Assembly (NCBI GenBank): GCA_903928685.1
Contig: CAIYRS010000043.1
Coordinates: 1 to 64,000, forward strand
Source of the DNA: an uncultured Methylococcaceae bacterium
Lineage (GTDB): Bacteria; Pseudomonadota; Gammaproteobacteria; Methylococcales; Methylomonadaceae
Length of the DNA stretch: 64,000 nucleotides
Reading direction: 5' to 3'
Position numbers and translations under genes: made by a program. Under the pieces are notes generated by a model, which did not search any database, had not been told where the DNA came from, and saw only the letters and a list, made by a program, of their open reading frames with translations. Of this stretch, positions 17,840-28,117 are shown in pieces. The stretch's first letter is position 1. Every line of letters begins with the position of its first letter.

Positions 17840-18402
17840 TGTTTTGTCTCCGCAATAATTTCTGCAACTTCCAATAATTTGGCACTAATCTTTAAGCCAC
17901 TCTGTTTAACGGCCTCTAAATTAATCTGTAATTTTATTCGTCCGTCTTTATTAATAAAGCCGATAACCCCGCCTTTTAAAGCAAAGTCTTGTTGTTCGCT
18001 AACAGTCAACACATTGGGAGGTATTGGCTTGGGTAAGCTTACCGAAGCACCAATAAACAAGATATGGCAATGCGGATCTTTGCTAAAAGACTTAGCCATT
18101 CTTATCAGCTTTATGGGGCGGTCAGAGGCGGTGCGCTGTTCAATAGGATCGATTAAGCTACCAAAAGGATCATCACCTAACAGGCACAAATTAAATGTTG
18201 CGGAGGCATTTTCCTGCCAAGTAATAAATTTGGTGAAATTATATAAGTAGCCCGCTTTAATCTTGTACTCCACCGATTCTTCTTCAGCATAACCGGTGCG
18301 CGCCATAATAACGCAAGTGAAGCACCCTAAAAACAGCAATAACTTACAGGCAGCATTAGCTGTTTTTATAGCTTGCTTTCCAAAGTATTGAAAAAAACGC
18401 AC
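17836..18402 (-). CDS. YfiR family periplasmic protein (DUF4154)
   Basis: A 188-residue protein with a signal segment (about 17-40) and the DUF4154 hallmark YKIKAGYLYNFTKFITW right after it. FNLCLLGDDPFG and the HILFI strand follow. YfiR of Pseudomonas represses the membrane cyclase YfiN from the periplasm. Here it overlaps the membrane GGDEF-EAL gene by 4 bases, which supports the same partnership. First gene of a three-gene operon with the TonB-dependent receptor. Confidence 0.92.
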   Translation of the reverse strand: MRFFQYFGKQAIKTANAACKLLLFLGCFTCVIMARTGYAEEESVEYKIKAGYLYNFTKFITWQENASATFNLCLLGDDPFGSLIDPIEQRTASDRPIKLIRMAKSFSKDPHCHILFIGASVSLPKPIPPNVLTVSEQQDFALKGGVIGFINKDGRIKLQINLEAVKQSGLKISAKLLEVAEIIAETKQ

Positions 18403-18464
18403 GTTAAAGACCTGCCAAGTAAAATGTAGCGATAAATTATGGACATGGCTTAAGTATAGGCAAC

Positions 18465-19772
18465 TTACAAACCCGTAAAGAACTTTCTCATAACAGCAAT
18501 CATATAGGCATGGTCAAAAACCCCCGCACTTTCCCTAATGCTGTGCATTGCCCACATGGGATTGCCGACATCAACAGACCGAATCCCCAATTTTGCCGAG
18601 GTTATCGGGCCAATAGTGGTGCCGCAAGGCAAATCGCATCGATGTGAATATTTTTGATAGGGGACTTCTGCTTGCTCGCACCAAGTGGCGAACAAGCCCG
18701 TGGAAATACTTTCCGAACTATATCGTTGGCTAGGATTAATCTTAATTACCGGGCCGTTATTGACCACTATTTTATGGTCGGCATCGTAGGCTAAGGGGAA
18801 ATTAGGTTGATAGGCATGTGCCATATCGGCGCTAATTAAAAAGCTATTGGCTAAAGCCCTAAGATAATCGGATTTGTCCGCCAACATGGCTATGGCAATG
18901 CGCTCTAGCACATCTGGCAAGAAGCTGCCGTCAGCACCACGATTACTTTCACTACCGACTTCTTCATGGTCAAAAAAACCGCACACCAGCGTGTTATCCG
19001 CCTGTAACACCGCCTCATCCAATAAAGCCGTTATTGCCGCGTGACAAGACGCTAAATTATCTAATTGGCTATCGGCATAAAACTCTTGATTACCACCCCA
19101 AAAAGCGCCTTTTTGGGTATCGTAAACATTTAAATCCCAAGACAATATATCAGCACTATCTATACCAGCTTGATGAGCCAATAAGCCGTTAAAATAATCT
19201 TGCGGCAACTGCCCATCCACTACGCGCGTTAACAGCAAGGGCAACTCGTTATTTTTGTGTAGCTTTAAACCCTCGTCATTGACTGTCCGGTTCATGTGGA
19301 TAGCTAAATTGGGCAATCTGAGCAAAACATCCTGAAAATGGACTAGCTTGGTAGCAACTTTATCTTGCCCATTTTTGAAGCATATCCGCCCAGCTAAGCT
19401 CAAGTCTCGGTCTGTAAAGGTTGCCAAAATAGGCCCACCGTAGACATCAACCGTCAATCGCAGCCAACCTTCGTTTTCATTAGTGGTTTTCGGCTTAATC
19501 CTTAAGCCAGGGGAATCGGTGTGCGCGCCAATAATTTTAAACCCCGTTTCTGCCAACGGTTTTTGCCCAAGCACAAAAATAATGATTGATGAATCATCAC
19601 GGACAACATAATAACGCCCACCCACTTGTAGCTGCCAAGTGGTTTTTTCATCAAGCTTGATGAATTGATAATCGCTTAATAAGGCCTCAACGCTCCCAAC
19701 CGCATGCCAAGGACTTGGGCTAACATCAATAAAATTCAGTAAACTTTGGACATGTTCCCTAGCCGTTATCAT
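18465..19772 (-). CDS. apeB: M18 family aminopeptidase
   Basis: Zinc aminopeptidase of 435 residues removing N-terminal residues, often acidic, from peptides. The metal and catalytic motifs appear in order: [13 protein letters not shown] (about 81-93), the Asp of [23 protein letters not shown] and the late SADMAHA. GTTIGPI near the C-terminus is also typical. Its ATG overlaps the msrB stop codon (ATGA), so both are translated together. Confidence 0.95.
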   Translation of the reverse strand: MITAREHVQSLLNFIDVSPSPWHAVGSVEALLSDYQFIKLDEKTTWQLQVGGRYYVVRDDSSIIIFVLGQKPLAETGFKIIGAHTDSPGLRIKPKTTNENEGWLRLTVDVYGGPILATFTDRDLSLAGRICFKNGQDKVATKLVHFQDVLLRLPNLAIHMNRTVNDEGLKLHKNNELPLLLTRVVDGQLPQDYFNGLLAHQAGIDSADILSWDLNVYDTQKGAFWGGNQEFYADSQLDNLASCHAAITALLDEAVLQADNTLVCGFFDHEEVGSESNRGADGSFLPDVLERIAIAMLADKSDYLRALANSFLISADMAHAYQPNFPLAYDADHKIVVNNGPVIKINPSQRYSSESISTGLFATWCEQAEVPYQKYSHRCDLPCGTTIGPITSAKLGIRSVDVGNPMWAMHSIRESAGVFDHAYMIAVMRKFFTGL

Positions 19773-20155
19773 AATTCTTTTAACTCCAAAGCCGCCGAAT
19801 TGATGCAGTATCGTAAACCTGTCGGTTGTGGGCCGTCGGTGAATACATGCCCCAAATGGGCATCACACGATTGGCAAATGACTTCAACCCGGCGCATACC
19901 ATGGCTATTGTCTAAATGCTCAATAATATTATCTTTAGCATAAACCGACCAAAAACTAGGCCAGCCAGAACCTGAATCGTATTTGTTTTCCGATGAAAAC
20001 AATGCCGCGCCACAACAGACGCAATGATAAATCCCCGCTTTTTTACAATCCGTGTATTTGCCTGTAAATGGCGGCTCAGTCCCTTTTAGTCGGCAAATGG
20101 AAAACTGTTCTGGTGACAACTTATCTTGCCATTCACTATTATTTTTATCCGTCAT
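19769..20155 (-). CDS. msrB: Peptide-methionine (R)-S-oxide reductase
   Basis: Repairs methionine-R-sulfoxide in oxidised proteins. The 128 residues carry the paired zinc cysteines (CVCC near 46-49 and CQSC near 95-98), the SGWPSF motif and the catalytic Cys in [11 protein letters not shown] near the C-terminus. It is cytoplasmic, as no signal segment is seen. It is the upstream gene of a two-gene unit with apeB. Confidence 0.96.
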   Translation of the reverse strand: MTDKNNSEWQDKLSPEQFSICRLKGTEPPFTGKYTDCKKAGIYHCVCCGAALFSSENKYDSGSGWPSFWSVYAKDNIIEHLDNSHGMRRVEVICQSCDAHLGHVFTDGPQPTGLRYCINSAALELKEL

Positions 20156-20347
20156 AAATATCCCTTAACACAAAACTTTTGCGAATTTTAACTGTCGCCG
20201 TCGAAAACACCTAAACTAAAACACAAACAGCTGAAATTTAGAATTTTTATAATTTGCCGATTACTACTAATATAGATTGCAACCTGAAAACGCTTTTGTA
20301 AAATTATCGCATCCTTTCCTTAACCACCCCTTGGAGTATTTGTACCT

Positions 20348-20665
20348 ATGAAAAAGCCAATCGCTTTACTTAAAAAATCCAGCATTATCATCGCACCATT
20401 ACTGCTGGCGGCTTGCGCCTCTGAGCCACCAGTGGTCGTTGCCCCACGACCTTCGCCAGTGCTTTCTTCAGATAAAATCTATAGCGAAAGCCAAGGCATG
20501 GCGCACTTAAGCAACCGCCTAAAAAGCGGCGAGCAGTTGATTGAACAAGGCAATGTAATGGTTCGTGATGGTCAATTAAAAATTGACGAAGGCAACCGAA
20601 TGATTGGTGAAGGCAGAAAAATCAAAATGGAAGCGGAAGAAAGCTACAGAAACATCAAAAACTAA
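20348..20665 (+). CDS. Small repeat-containing lipoprotein
   Basis: A 105-residue lipoprotein. The signal peptide ends in the lipobox LLAAC with the lipidated Cys near residue 23, and a proline-rich linker follows. From about 58 the sequence becomes an imperfect repeat of about 11-14 residues built on (L/M)I-x-E/D-G, such as GEQLIEQG, GQLKIDEG and NRMIGEG, predicting an amphipathic helix. I do not recognise a named family. GGAG lies upstream of the ATG. A bidirectional terminator follows at 20793-20829. Confidence 0.8.
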   Translation: MKKPIALLKKSSIIIAPLLLAACASEPPVVVAPRPSPVLSSDKIYSESQGMAHLSNRLKSGEQLIEQGNVMVRDGQLKIDEGNRMIGEGRKIKMEAEESYRNIKN

Positions 20666-20792
20666 TCCGCCTCAACTCAGATACTGAGTCTTAAAACTGG
20701 ATATAAAACGGCAAGGATGCCGATTCTCAGCTGTAAAACAGCTCTTCAACAGCATCGCGTAAACACAAATCCAACTACCCACAAAAATACAG

Positions 20793-20829
20793 GCAAAAAA
20801 AAACCTATCATAAAGATAGGTTTATTTTT
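20793..20829. terminator. Bidirectional terminator between lipoprotein gene and tRNA genes
   Basis: A 9-bp stem (20800-20808 with 20814-20822) with a 5-base loop has an A-run on its left and a T-run on its right, so it can stop both the plus-strand lipoprotein transcript and the minus-strand tRNA transcript. Confidence 0.8.
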
Positions 20830-20905
20830 TGGCGTCCCCAAGGGGGTTCGAACCCCTGTTCTCGCCGTGAAAGGGCGATGTCCTAGGCCGCTAGACGATG
20901 GGGAC
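20830..20905 (-). tRNA. tRNA-Glu (anticodon TTC), copy 2
   Basis: A 76-base gene with the encoded CCA end. The acceptor stem is GTCCCCA paired to TGGGGAC, the anticodon loop reads CTTTCAC with TTC, and the T-loop GGTTCGAACCC is standard. It is identical to the copy 75 bases upstream in transcription order. It lies downstream of gltX, the enzyme that charges it. Confidence 0.97.
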
Positions 20906-20933
20906 AAAACTGGTGCAATCTGATGCTACTGCC

Positions 20934-20955
20934 GCGATATTCTAGCTAATATCGC
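20934..20955. repeat. Palindrome between the two tRNA-Glu genes
   Basis: A perfect 8-bp inverted repeat (20934-20941 with 20948-20955) with a 6-base loop lies in the 75-base spacer separating the two identical tRNA-Glu genes. It may be a processing site for the tRNA precursor; this is inferred. Confidence 0.45.
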
Positions 20956-20980
20956 TTAGTATAAAAACGCATTTAAAAAG

Positions 20981-21056
20981 TGGCGTCCCCAAGGGGGTTC
21001 GAACCCCTGTTCTCGCCGTGAAAGGGCGATGTCCTAGGCCGCTAGACGATGGGGAC
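20981..21056 (-). tRNA. tRNA-Glu (anticodon TTC), copy 1
   Basis: Same 76-base sequence as the gene at 20830-20905, including the encoded CCA. The anticodon TTC is in the loop CTTTCAC. It lies 20 bases after tRNA-Ala in transcription order and is probably processed from the same precursor. Confidence 0.97.
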
Positions 21057-21076
21057 TAGCTATTTAATCTATTTTT

Positions 21077-21152
<76 letters not shown>

Positions 21153-21167
21153 AAGTTAAGAGCGGGC

Positions 21168-21196
21168 ATTGTACAGGTTTTTAAAGATAAAGCCAA
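21168..21196 (-). promoter_or_regulatory. Promoter of the tRNA-Ala-Glu-Glu cluster
   Basis: On the minus strand TTGGCT (21191-21196) and TACAAT (21168-21173) are separated by exactly 17 bases. A GC-rich discriminator (GCCCGC) follows the -10 box, the sign of stable-RNA promoters under stringent control. It lies between the gltX stop and tRNA-Ala. Confidence 0.7.
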
Positions 21197-21203
21197 TGTT
21201 AAA

Positions 21204-22607
21204 TTAAGCCGCCAGCCTTATATAAGCAACTGCCCGCAAAATCCTCGCTAAGGTTTTTTCCCTACCCAATAAGGCAATCGTGGCGTCAATCGCTGGCGAC
21301 ACGCCAGAACCACAGACAGCAACCCGCAATGGTTGCGCCACTTTACCCAAGCCCAAGCCTAAGCTTTCTGCCAGATTTATAATGACTTGGTGCAGGGCTT
21401 CACTTTCCCAATTGCTTAAAGCCGCGAATTGATCGTGCAATTGCGCTAAGACTTCATCAGAACCGGCGGTAAAGTTTTTCTTGGCTGCTTTTTCGTCGTA
21501 GCTGTCAAATTCTTGAAAGAGATAAACGCTGGCAGCCGCCATTTCCACCAAGGTTTTGCTGCGTTCGCGTAATAGCTTGACCACTTCAACCAACGCTGGG
21601 CCGTTAGCTTCGTCCAAGCCAAGTTGGGCGATATGCCAGCTTAAATGATGGGCAACCAAGGCTGGATCGCTAGTCATGATGTAGTGGTGATTCAGCCACA
21701 ACAGTTTATCCATATTGAACGCCGATGCCGAGCCGTTGACGTTATCCAGCTCAAAATGCTGCACCATTTCTTCAATGGAAAAAATCTCCTGATCGCCGTG
21801 TGACCAGCCCAAGCGCACCAAATAATTTAGCAAGGCTTGCGGCAAGTAGCCATCATCACGGAATTGCATGACACTGACCGCACCGTGGCGTTTGGATAAG
21901 CGCGCGCCATCCGCGCCTAAAATCATCGGCAAATGCGCGTATTGCGGAATGCTTGCGCCCAAGGCAGTCAGGATATTCATTTGCCGAGGTGTGTTGTTGA
22001 TGTGGTCATCACCACGGATCACATGGCTGACGTGCATATCCATATCGTCTACCACCACAGTCAAGTTGTAAGTCGGCGTGCCGTCGCCACGGGCGATTAC
22101 CAAGTCGTCGAGTTCTTTATTGGCGACGACAATTTCGCCTTTCACCAAATCGTCAATCGTCACCACGCCGTCCTGTGGATTTTTAAAGCGCACTACCGCT
22201 TCTTGCTCTGGTTTGACATTGCCTGTGTGGCGACATTTGCCGTTGTAACGCGGCTTTTCTTTATTCGCCATTTGTTCGGCGCGCAATTGTTCCAGCTCGT
22301 CTTTGGTACAGGTGCAATAGTAGGCGTGGCCTTGATCTAACAGCTGCTGGATGATGGCTTTGTAGCGGTCAAAACGTTGCGTTTGGTAATACGGGCCTTC
22401 GTCGTAATCCAAACCCAGCCAATCCATGCCTTCCAAAATGGCATCGACCGAGGCTTGCGTGGAGCGCTCCAGATCGGTGTCTTCAATGCGTAAGATAAAA
22501 GTGCCGCCATGTTTGCGGGCGTAAAGCCATGAAAACAACGCGGTACGGGCGCCGCCGACGTGCAGGTAGCCAGTGGGGCTGGGGGCAAAACGGGTGGTGA
22601 TAGTCAT
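21204..22607 (-). CDS. gltX: Glutamyl-tRNA synthetase
   Basis: Class I synthetase charging tRNA-Glu, 467 residues. The HIGH-type motif appears in [14 protein letters not shown] (9-22) and the KMSKS-type motif as LSKRHG near 237-242. The CxC region near 98-100 (CTCT) and CRHTG belong to the zinc-binding arm. The C-terminal helical anticodon-binding region is complete. It is followed by tRNA-Ala and two tRNA-Glu genes on the same strand, an apt pairing of enzyme and substrate. Confidence 0.97.
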   Translation of the reverse strand: MTITTRFAPSPTGYLHVGGARTALFSWLYARKHGGTFILRIEDTDLERSTQASVDAILEGMDWLGLDYDEGPYYQTQRFDRYKAIIQQLLDQGHAYYCTCTKDELEQLRAEQMANKEKPRYNGKCRHTGNVKPEQEAVVRFKNPQDGVVTIDDLVKGEIVVANKELDDLVIARGDGTPTYNLTVVVDDMDMHVSHVIRGDDHINNTPRQMNILTALGASIPQYAHLPMILGADGARLSKRHGAVSVMQFRDDGYLPQALLNYLVRLGWSHGDQEIFSIEEMVQHFELDNVNGSASAFNMDKLLWLNHHYIMTSDPALVAHHLSWHIAQLGLDEANGPALVEVVKLLRERSKTLVEMAAASVYLFQEFDSYDEKAAKKNFTAGSDEVLAQLHDQFAALSNWESEALHQVIINLAESLGLGLGKVAQPLRVAVCGSGVSPAIDATIALLGREKTLARILRAVAYIRLAA

Positions 22608-22612
22608 GATAA

Positions 22613-23068
22613 TTAATGGCTCAATAAAATTTTCTTAGCGTATTCGGTCGGGATTTGTTTGCTGGCACTTAAGCGCATGGCTTGGTAGTTAAATGCCACG
22701 CCGCCTTTGGCGATAGGATTTTTGCCCAGCAACGCCAATGCAGACGTGTGGCCTTGGGCGGCGGCTTTTTCATACCAGCTGGTGGCTTGTTTGACATCGT
22801 TTTTTACGCCAACACCGCTATCGTAAAGCGCAGCGACCAGCACCTGCGCTTCTAAATGGCCTTGTTTGGCGGCTTTTAACAACCACTCGGCCGCTGTTTG
22901 CTCATTTTTATCGACATCTTTGCCGAGTAAATACATCGCGCCCAATTTCGCTTGGGCTTTAGCATCACCTTGTTCAGCAGCTTGCTGGACCTCTGCAGGG
23001 TCGGCGTGTACTTGGGCAGCGAATGCCAGCATGGCAGATAAGCTGAGTATTTTTAATAGTCGATACAT
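22613..23068 (-). CDS. Sel1-like repeat protein, exported
   Basis: A 151-residue protein with a signal peptide (about 1-22, ending VHA) and three Sel1-type TPR repeats, each with the A-x-x-G-x-x-x-A-Q pattern ([36 protein letters not shown]). Such repeats bind other proteins, here probably in the periplasm. It lies 5 bases upstream of gltX on the same strand, so it may be cotranscribed with it, but no functional link is known. Confidence 0.88.
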   Translation of the reverse strand: MYRLLKILSLSAMLAFAAQVHADPAEVQQAAEQGDAKAQAKLGAMYLLGKDVDKNEQTAAEWLLKAAKQGHLEAQVLVAALYDSGVGVKNDVKQATSWYEKAAAQGHTSALALLGKNPIAKGGVAFNYQAMRLSASKQIPTEYAKKILLSH

Positions 23069-23088
23069 GAAGTTGGCCTGGTGGTGTT

Positions 23089-23114
23089 AAAAAGCCCAAC
23101 GCAACACGTCGGGC
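23089..23114 (-). terminator. Probable terminator downstream of serS
   Basis: An 8-bp stem (23094-23101 with 23107-23114, one G-T pair) with a 5-base loop is followed on the minus strand by five T. It lies 10 bases after the serS stop codon and before the Sel1 gene, separating the two transcripts. Confidence 0.6.
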
Positions 23115-23124
23115 ATAAAGATTA

Positions 23125-24405
<1,281 letters not shown>

Positions 24406-24481
24406 TTAAACCTTTAAAATGTTTGTAAATAGTTGATGTTTAATTGCTCTGTAAAAAACGACTGTCCATCATTAGATTTAG

Positions 24482-25519
24482 CTAACAACCAACGAAGTAG
24501 CGGCTTTTATTAGCAAAAAGTTTTTTTACCAACAAAATGCTCGCAGATGAAAGCAATAAAATGAAACCTATAAAAATCAACAGGTATAGGCTATTACCTT
24601 CAAGGCGATAACCAATATATTGCTCTTCATATTTTTTAAATGCCTCAATATAGTAAGTATGCACAAAAAATATACCGAAACTTATTTCTGCCAGTACCGA
24701 CAAAACTTTGCTGTTGAAATCGACTTTAAGCAAAATTGCCATAAAAGCGCACGACAACGTCAGTTTTCTTAAAAAATTAAGGAATGGCAGCGAGTTATCC
24801 GTCATTAAATAAAATTCCATGACAATCATTGCCAAGTAAACACCGATAAAAAAACAGAGATAGGGATAAGTTGCTATTTTGCTATCAATGTTGTCTTTAT
24901 AGCGGCTAAAACACATGCCAAGAATATAAACAGAAAAAAAATGTACGGTGCATTGCAACACATCCCCTCTTGGCACATAACATGACAAAACAACCAATGC
25001 TGGCAATAAAAAATACGCCCCTTTTACGCGATCAAAGGCGACCAGCGCAGGCGACATAAAATAAAACAAGCATATCATGGGGATAAACCAGAACTGGGTA
25101 AGGTGCAATCCCGTCAGATAAAAATAAATGATCTGTAAATAAGTAGGATTTTCATAGAACCCTGCCCAAACATCCTCTCGTTCTTGAAAGACGGTGAAAT
25201 AAATAATTGCTGGTATGGACAGTAAAAAATACGGTACAAGCACATACTTAAATTTGGATAGTAAATATTTTTTTGGCTGATATTTGTAAGATAAATGCTG
25301 GAACAAATACCCGGCAATAAAAACAAAAAATACCGTGCCATTACCCAGCATCATCCTTGCAAAACGACCAAACGCTTCGTTGTTATCCCAGTTAAAGGCA
25401 GAAACACAATGCCCGGCAACAATATAAATAATCGCTATACCCCTAAAATTGTGGATATGGCTTAAATAATTTATTTTGTGCAAAGACGTGGACGTATCCG
25501 CAGGCAAGTTTTTAGTCAT
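24482..25519 (-). CDS. Acyltransferase 3 family membrane protein
   Basis: A 345-residue integral membrane protein with about ten helices. The N-terminal signature NFRGIAIIYIVAGHCVSAFNW contains the conserved His of acyltransferase-3 enzymes, which move acetyl or succinyl groups onto surface glycans. A motif near the fifth helix (FWFIPMICLFY) is also typical. The acceptor is unknown. Its codon use is more A/T-rich than that of serS and orn, so it could be a later acquisition. It is 18 bases downstream of crcB on the same strand. Confidence 0.87.
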   Translation of the reverse strand: MTKNLPADTSTSLHKINYLSHIHNFRGIAIIYIVAGHCVSAFNWDNNEAFGRFARMMLGNGTVFFVFIAGYLFQHLSYKYQPKKYLLSKFKYVLVPYFLLSIPAIIYFTVFQEREDVWAGFYENPTYLQIIYFYLTGLHLTQFWFIPMICLFYFMSPALVAFDRVKGAYFLLPALVVLSCYVPRGDVLQCTVHFFSVYILGMCFSRYKDNIDSKIATYPYLCFFIGVYLAMIVMEFYLMTDNSLPFLNFLRKLTLSCAFMAILLKVDFNSKVLSVLAEISFGIFFVHTYYIEAFKKYEEQYIGYRLEGNSLYLLIFIGFILLLSSASILLVKKLFANKSRYFVGC

Positions 25520-25537
25520 AAAAATAAAATCGCTTGA

Positions 25538-26245
25538 TCAAAATTGCCTAGCAACAACTTGGCTAAGCCAAGCGGTTAATGAGCAAGCTAATAGGTTTAT
25601 CACAATCACACTAACCATACTGTTTTGATAATCTTTTATAAAAAAACATTGATCGCAATGGAACAGCAGCAAATATAAAACCGAAAAGGTTAAAAATAGG
25701 CCGATAACTATAACCCGGATGGTAATGGCGTAATCTGCTTGCAGCGCGACCTTATCCAATAGCAAGGTAATAACAAAACCCAGCAAAAAAGCCACCATGC
25801 AATTAACGGCAATCAAGGCGAACGGTATTTTGAGGCCCAATAAATGGATAACACCGCCATCGTAGGCAAACAAAATTCGGCTGCAAATCAACCCTAGCCA
25901 AATTGCCACTAAACAAGTGCCAATACTGCCGACAATATTTATCATCGCCTTAGGCAGTTGGCCTTGTTCTAGCAAATACACCGTGTCTAAGGAAAAGGTT
26001 GAGAAGGTAGTGAACGCGCCAATAAAACCAATCAAGATAGCTGAACGGTAATCTTGGGCAAAAGCCACGCGGTTTAACAACAGCGATTCCGTCAATAATC
26101 CCAGTAAAAACGAACCCAAAATATTGACCACTAAAGTGCCATACGGGAAATCTTTACCTAGCCACTGATAAACGCCGGACGACACCAAAAACCTAGCCAT
26201 TGCGCCGAAAGCGCCGCCAATAGCAACGGGGAGCAGTTGATCCAT
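25538..26245 (-). CDS. crcB: Double-length CrcB/Fluc-type fluoride channel
   Basis: Fluoride exporter channel. From the ATG at 26245 the protein is 235 residues, almost twice the usual ~125. Residues 1-115 are a canonical Fluc domain: GGAFGAMARF, GTLVVNILGSF with the pore Asn, and GAFTTFSTFS with the paired Phe and sodium-site Thr. The second half repeats the topology but has lost most motifs (NCMVAFLLGF, FLTFSVLYLL). This looks like a fused, asymmetric dimer. The frame is open to 26308, but that would overlap orn; 26245 lies one base after the orn stop and fits the family N-terminus. Confidence 0.85.
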   Translation of the reverse strand: MDQLLPVAIGGAFGAMARFLVSSGVYQWLGKDFPYGTLVVNILGSFLLGLLTESLLLNRVAFAQDYRSAILIGFIGAFTTFSTFSLDTVYLLEQGQLPKAMINIVGSIGTCLVAIWLGLICSRILFAYDGGVIHLLGLKIPFALIAVNCMVAFLLGFVITLLLDKVALQADYAITIRVIVIGLFLTFSVLYLLLFHCDQCFFIKDYQNSMVSVIVINLLACSLTAWLSQVVARQF

Positions 26246-26246
26246 T

Positions 26247-26792
26247 TTAAAATTTGAGGAAATGTTCTCGGTAATAGCGTAATTCTTCGATGGATTCGAG
26301 AATATCATCGAGTGCTTGATGCGATGAGGCTTTTTTGAAACCGTCTTTAATTTCAGGCGCCCAACGGGCTGCCAATTCTTTCAAGGTGGAAACATCGATA
26401 CTGCGGTAATGGAAATAGGCTTCCAGCTTGGGCATATAACGCACTAAAAACCGACGGTCTTGACCTACGCTGTTGCCACAGATAGGCGAAGCGTTTGCTG
26501 GCAACCATTGTTTAAGGAAGTCGATGGTTTCTTGCTCGGCTTCGGCAGCACTGGTTTTTGAGGCTTTGACACGGTCAATCAAGCCCGATTGCCCGTGGTG
26601 TTTTTGGTTCCAATCATCCATTGCCGCCAACGCTTCGTTCGATTGATGCACAGCAATCACAGGCCCTTGCGCCAAAATATTTAAATCCTTATCGGTGACT
26701 ACCGTGGCAATTTCAATAATCAAATCGGTTTCCGGATCCAGGCCTGTCATTTCCAAGTCTATCCAAATCAAGTGTTGCGGGGCTTGTGCCAT
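26247..26792 (-). CDS. orn: Oligoribonuclease
   Basis: 3'-5' exoribonuclease that degrades di- and short oligoribonucleotides, including pGpG from cyclic-di-GMP breakdown, so it complements the GGDEF-EAL protein of this window. The 181 residues carry DEDD motifs: [11 protein letters not shown] (10-20), the middle [10 protein letters not shown] with the second Asp, and HQALDDI near 158-164. It is the upstream gene of orn-crcB-acyltransferase. Confidence 0.96.
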   Translation of the reverse strand: MAQAPQHLIWIDLEMTGLDPETDLIIEIATVVTDKDLNILAQGPVIAVHQSNEALAAMDDWNQKHHGQSGLIDRVKASKTSAAEAEQETIDFLKQWLPANASPICGNSVGQDRRFLVRYMPKLEAYFHYRSIDVSTLKELAARWAPEIKDGFKKASSHQALDDILESIEELRYYREHFLKF

Positions 26793-26875
26793 TTCGGTAT
26801 TCCATTGAGTTTAATCTTGCGCTTAGTGTAGCATTGGGTAAACTGAACGTCTAACCATCAGCCCCGATTGAATCC

Positions 26876-28117
26876 ATGAACACTTTCACCCTTATATTTT
26901 TATTCGCCGTCACTTTATCCTTTGCCGTGGAATTTTGGCTAGCCAAACGCCAAGCCAGCCATGTTGCTGAACACCGCAACGCCGTGCCTGACGCCTTCGT
27001 CAATAGCGTTTCTTTAAGTGCTCACCAAAAAGCCGCCGATTACACTTTGGCAAAAGGCAAACTAGGCGATATAGACCGCATAGTCAGCATCGCCGTCTTA
27101 CTGCTGTTCACCCTGGGCGGCGGCATTAACCTGGCATTCCAATGCTGGACAAACTGGGTGGCATCACCTTTGTGGGCAGGCGTTGGCGCGGTGGCAACCA
27201 CCTTTTTGCTGATGTCTTTAATTGAAATCCCCAGCAGCCTCTACCAAACCTTTGTCATTGAAGAGCAATTTGGCTTCAACAAAAGCAGCAAACAGCAATT
27301 TATCAAAGACCAATTTATGCAATTAGGCTTAAGCGCCGCCATTGGTTTGCCGTTGTTGGCACTGATTTTATGGGTGATGGACAGCATCGGCGCATCTTGG
27401 TGGTTATGGGCGTGGGCAATCTTAATGAGCTTCTCTTTATTAATGAGCTGGTTATTCCCCACCGTCATCGCACCGTTATTCAACAAATTTACCCCGATGG
27501 AAGACGGCCCGCTGAAAGACCGCATCCAAAACCTGTTAAGCCGTTGCGGTTTTAACAGCCAAGGCATTTTCATCATGGACAGCTCCAAACGCTCAGGCCA
27601 CGGCAACGCCTACTTCACCGGACTGGGCAATAACAAACGCATCGTGTTTTTCGATAACCTGGTCAATTCTTTAGAAGACGAAGAACTGGAAGCGGTATTG
27701 GCACATGAGCTAGGCCATTTTAAATGCAAACACGTCATTAAAATGTTGGTGGCGACCGCCATCATGAGCCTAATCAGCTTCGGCTTACTGGGTTGGTTAA
27801 TTGATAAACCGTGGTTTTTCGAAGGCTTAGGTGTACAGCAGCCATCCAACGCGGCTGCCTTGTTGCTGTTTACTTTGGTGTCATCGACCTTCACCTTTTT
27901 TATGCAGCCGATCAGCGCTTATTTCCAACGCAAATTTGAATTTGAAGCCGACGATTTCGCCTCCGCCAATGCCAAAGCCAGCAAAATGATTAGCGGCTTG
28001 GTGAAGCTTTATGAAGAAAACGCCAGCACCTTAACCCCCGATCCACTGTATTCCGCTTTCCATTACAGCCATCCACCCGCTGCCATCCGCATTGCCCACC
28101 TGCAAAGCAAAGCCTAA
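26876..28117 (+). CDS. M48 family membrane metalloprotease (Ste24-like)
   Basis: A 413-residue membrane zinc protease of the CAAX-protease-1/Ste24 type. It has an N-terminal helix, several further helices (about 68-90, 100-120, 150-170, 178-198), the HELGH zinc motif at 277-281 and the third ligand in FEFEADDFA near 352-360. The N-terminal Peptidase_M48_N region and GNAYFTGLG before the site are typical. It is probably involved in membrane protein quality control. It overlaps rsgA by one base. Confidence 0.92.
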   Translation: MNTFTLIFLFAVTLSFAVEFWLAKRQASHVAEHRNAVPDAFVNSVSLSAHQKAADYTLAKGKLGDIDRIVSIAVLLLFTLGGGINLAFQCWTNWVASPLWAGVGAVATTFLLMSLIEIPSSLYQTFVIEEQFGFNKSSKQQFIKDQFMQLGLSAAIGLPLLALILWVMDSIGASWWLWAWAILMSFSLLMSWLFPTVIAPLFNKFTPMEDGPLKDRIQNLLSRCGFNSQGIFIMDSSKRSGHGNAYFTGLGNNKRIVFFDNLVNSLEDEELEAVLAHELGHFKCKHVIKMLVATAIMSLISFGLLGWLIDKPWFFEGLGVQQPSNAAALLLFTLVSSTFTFFMQPISAYFQRKFEFEADDFASANAKASKMISGLVKLYEENASTLTPDPLYSAFHYSHPPAAIRIAHLQSKA

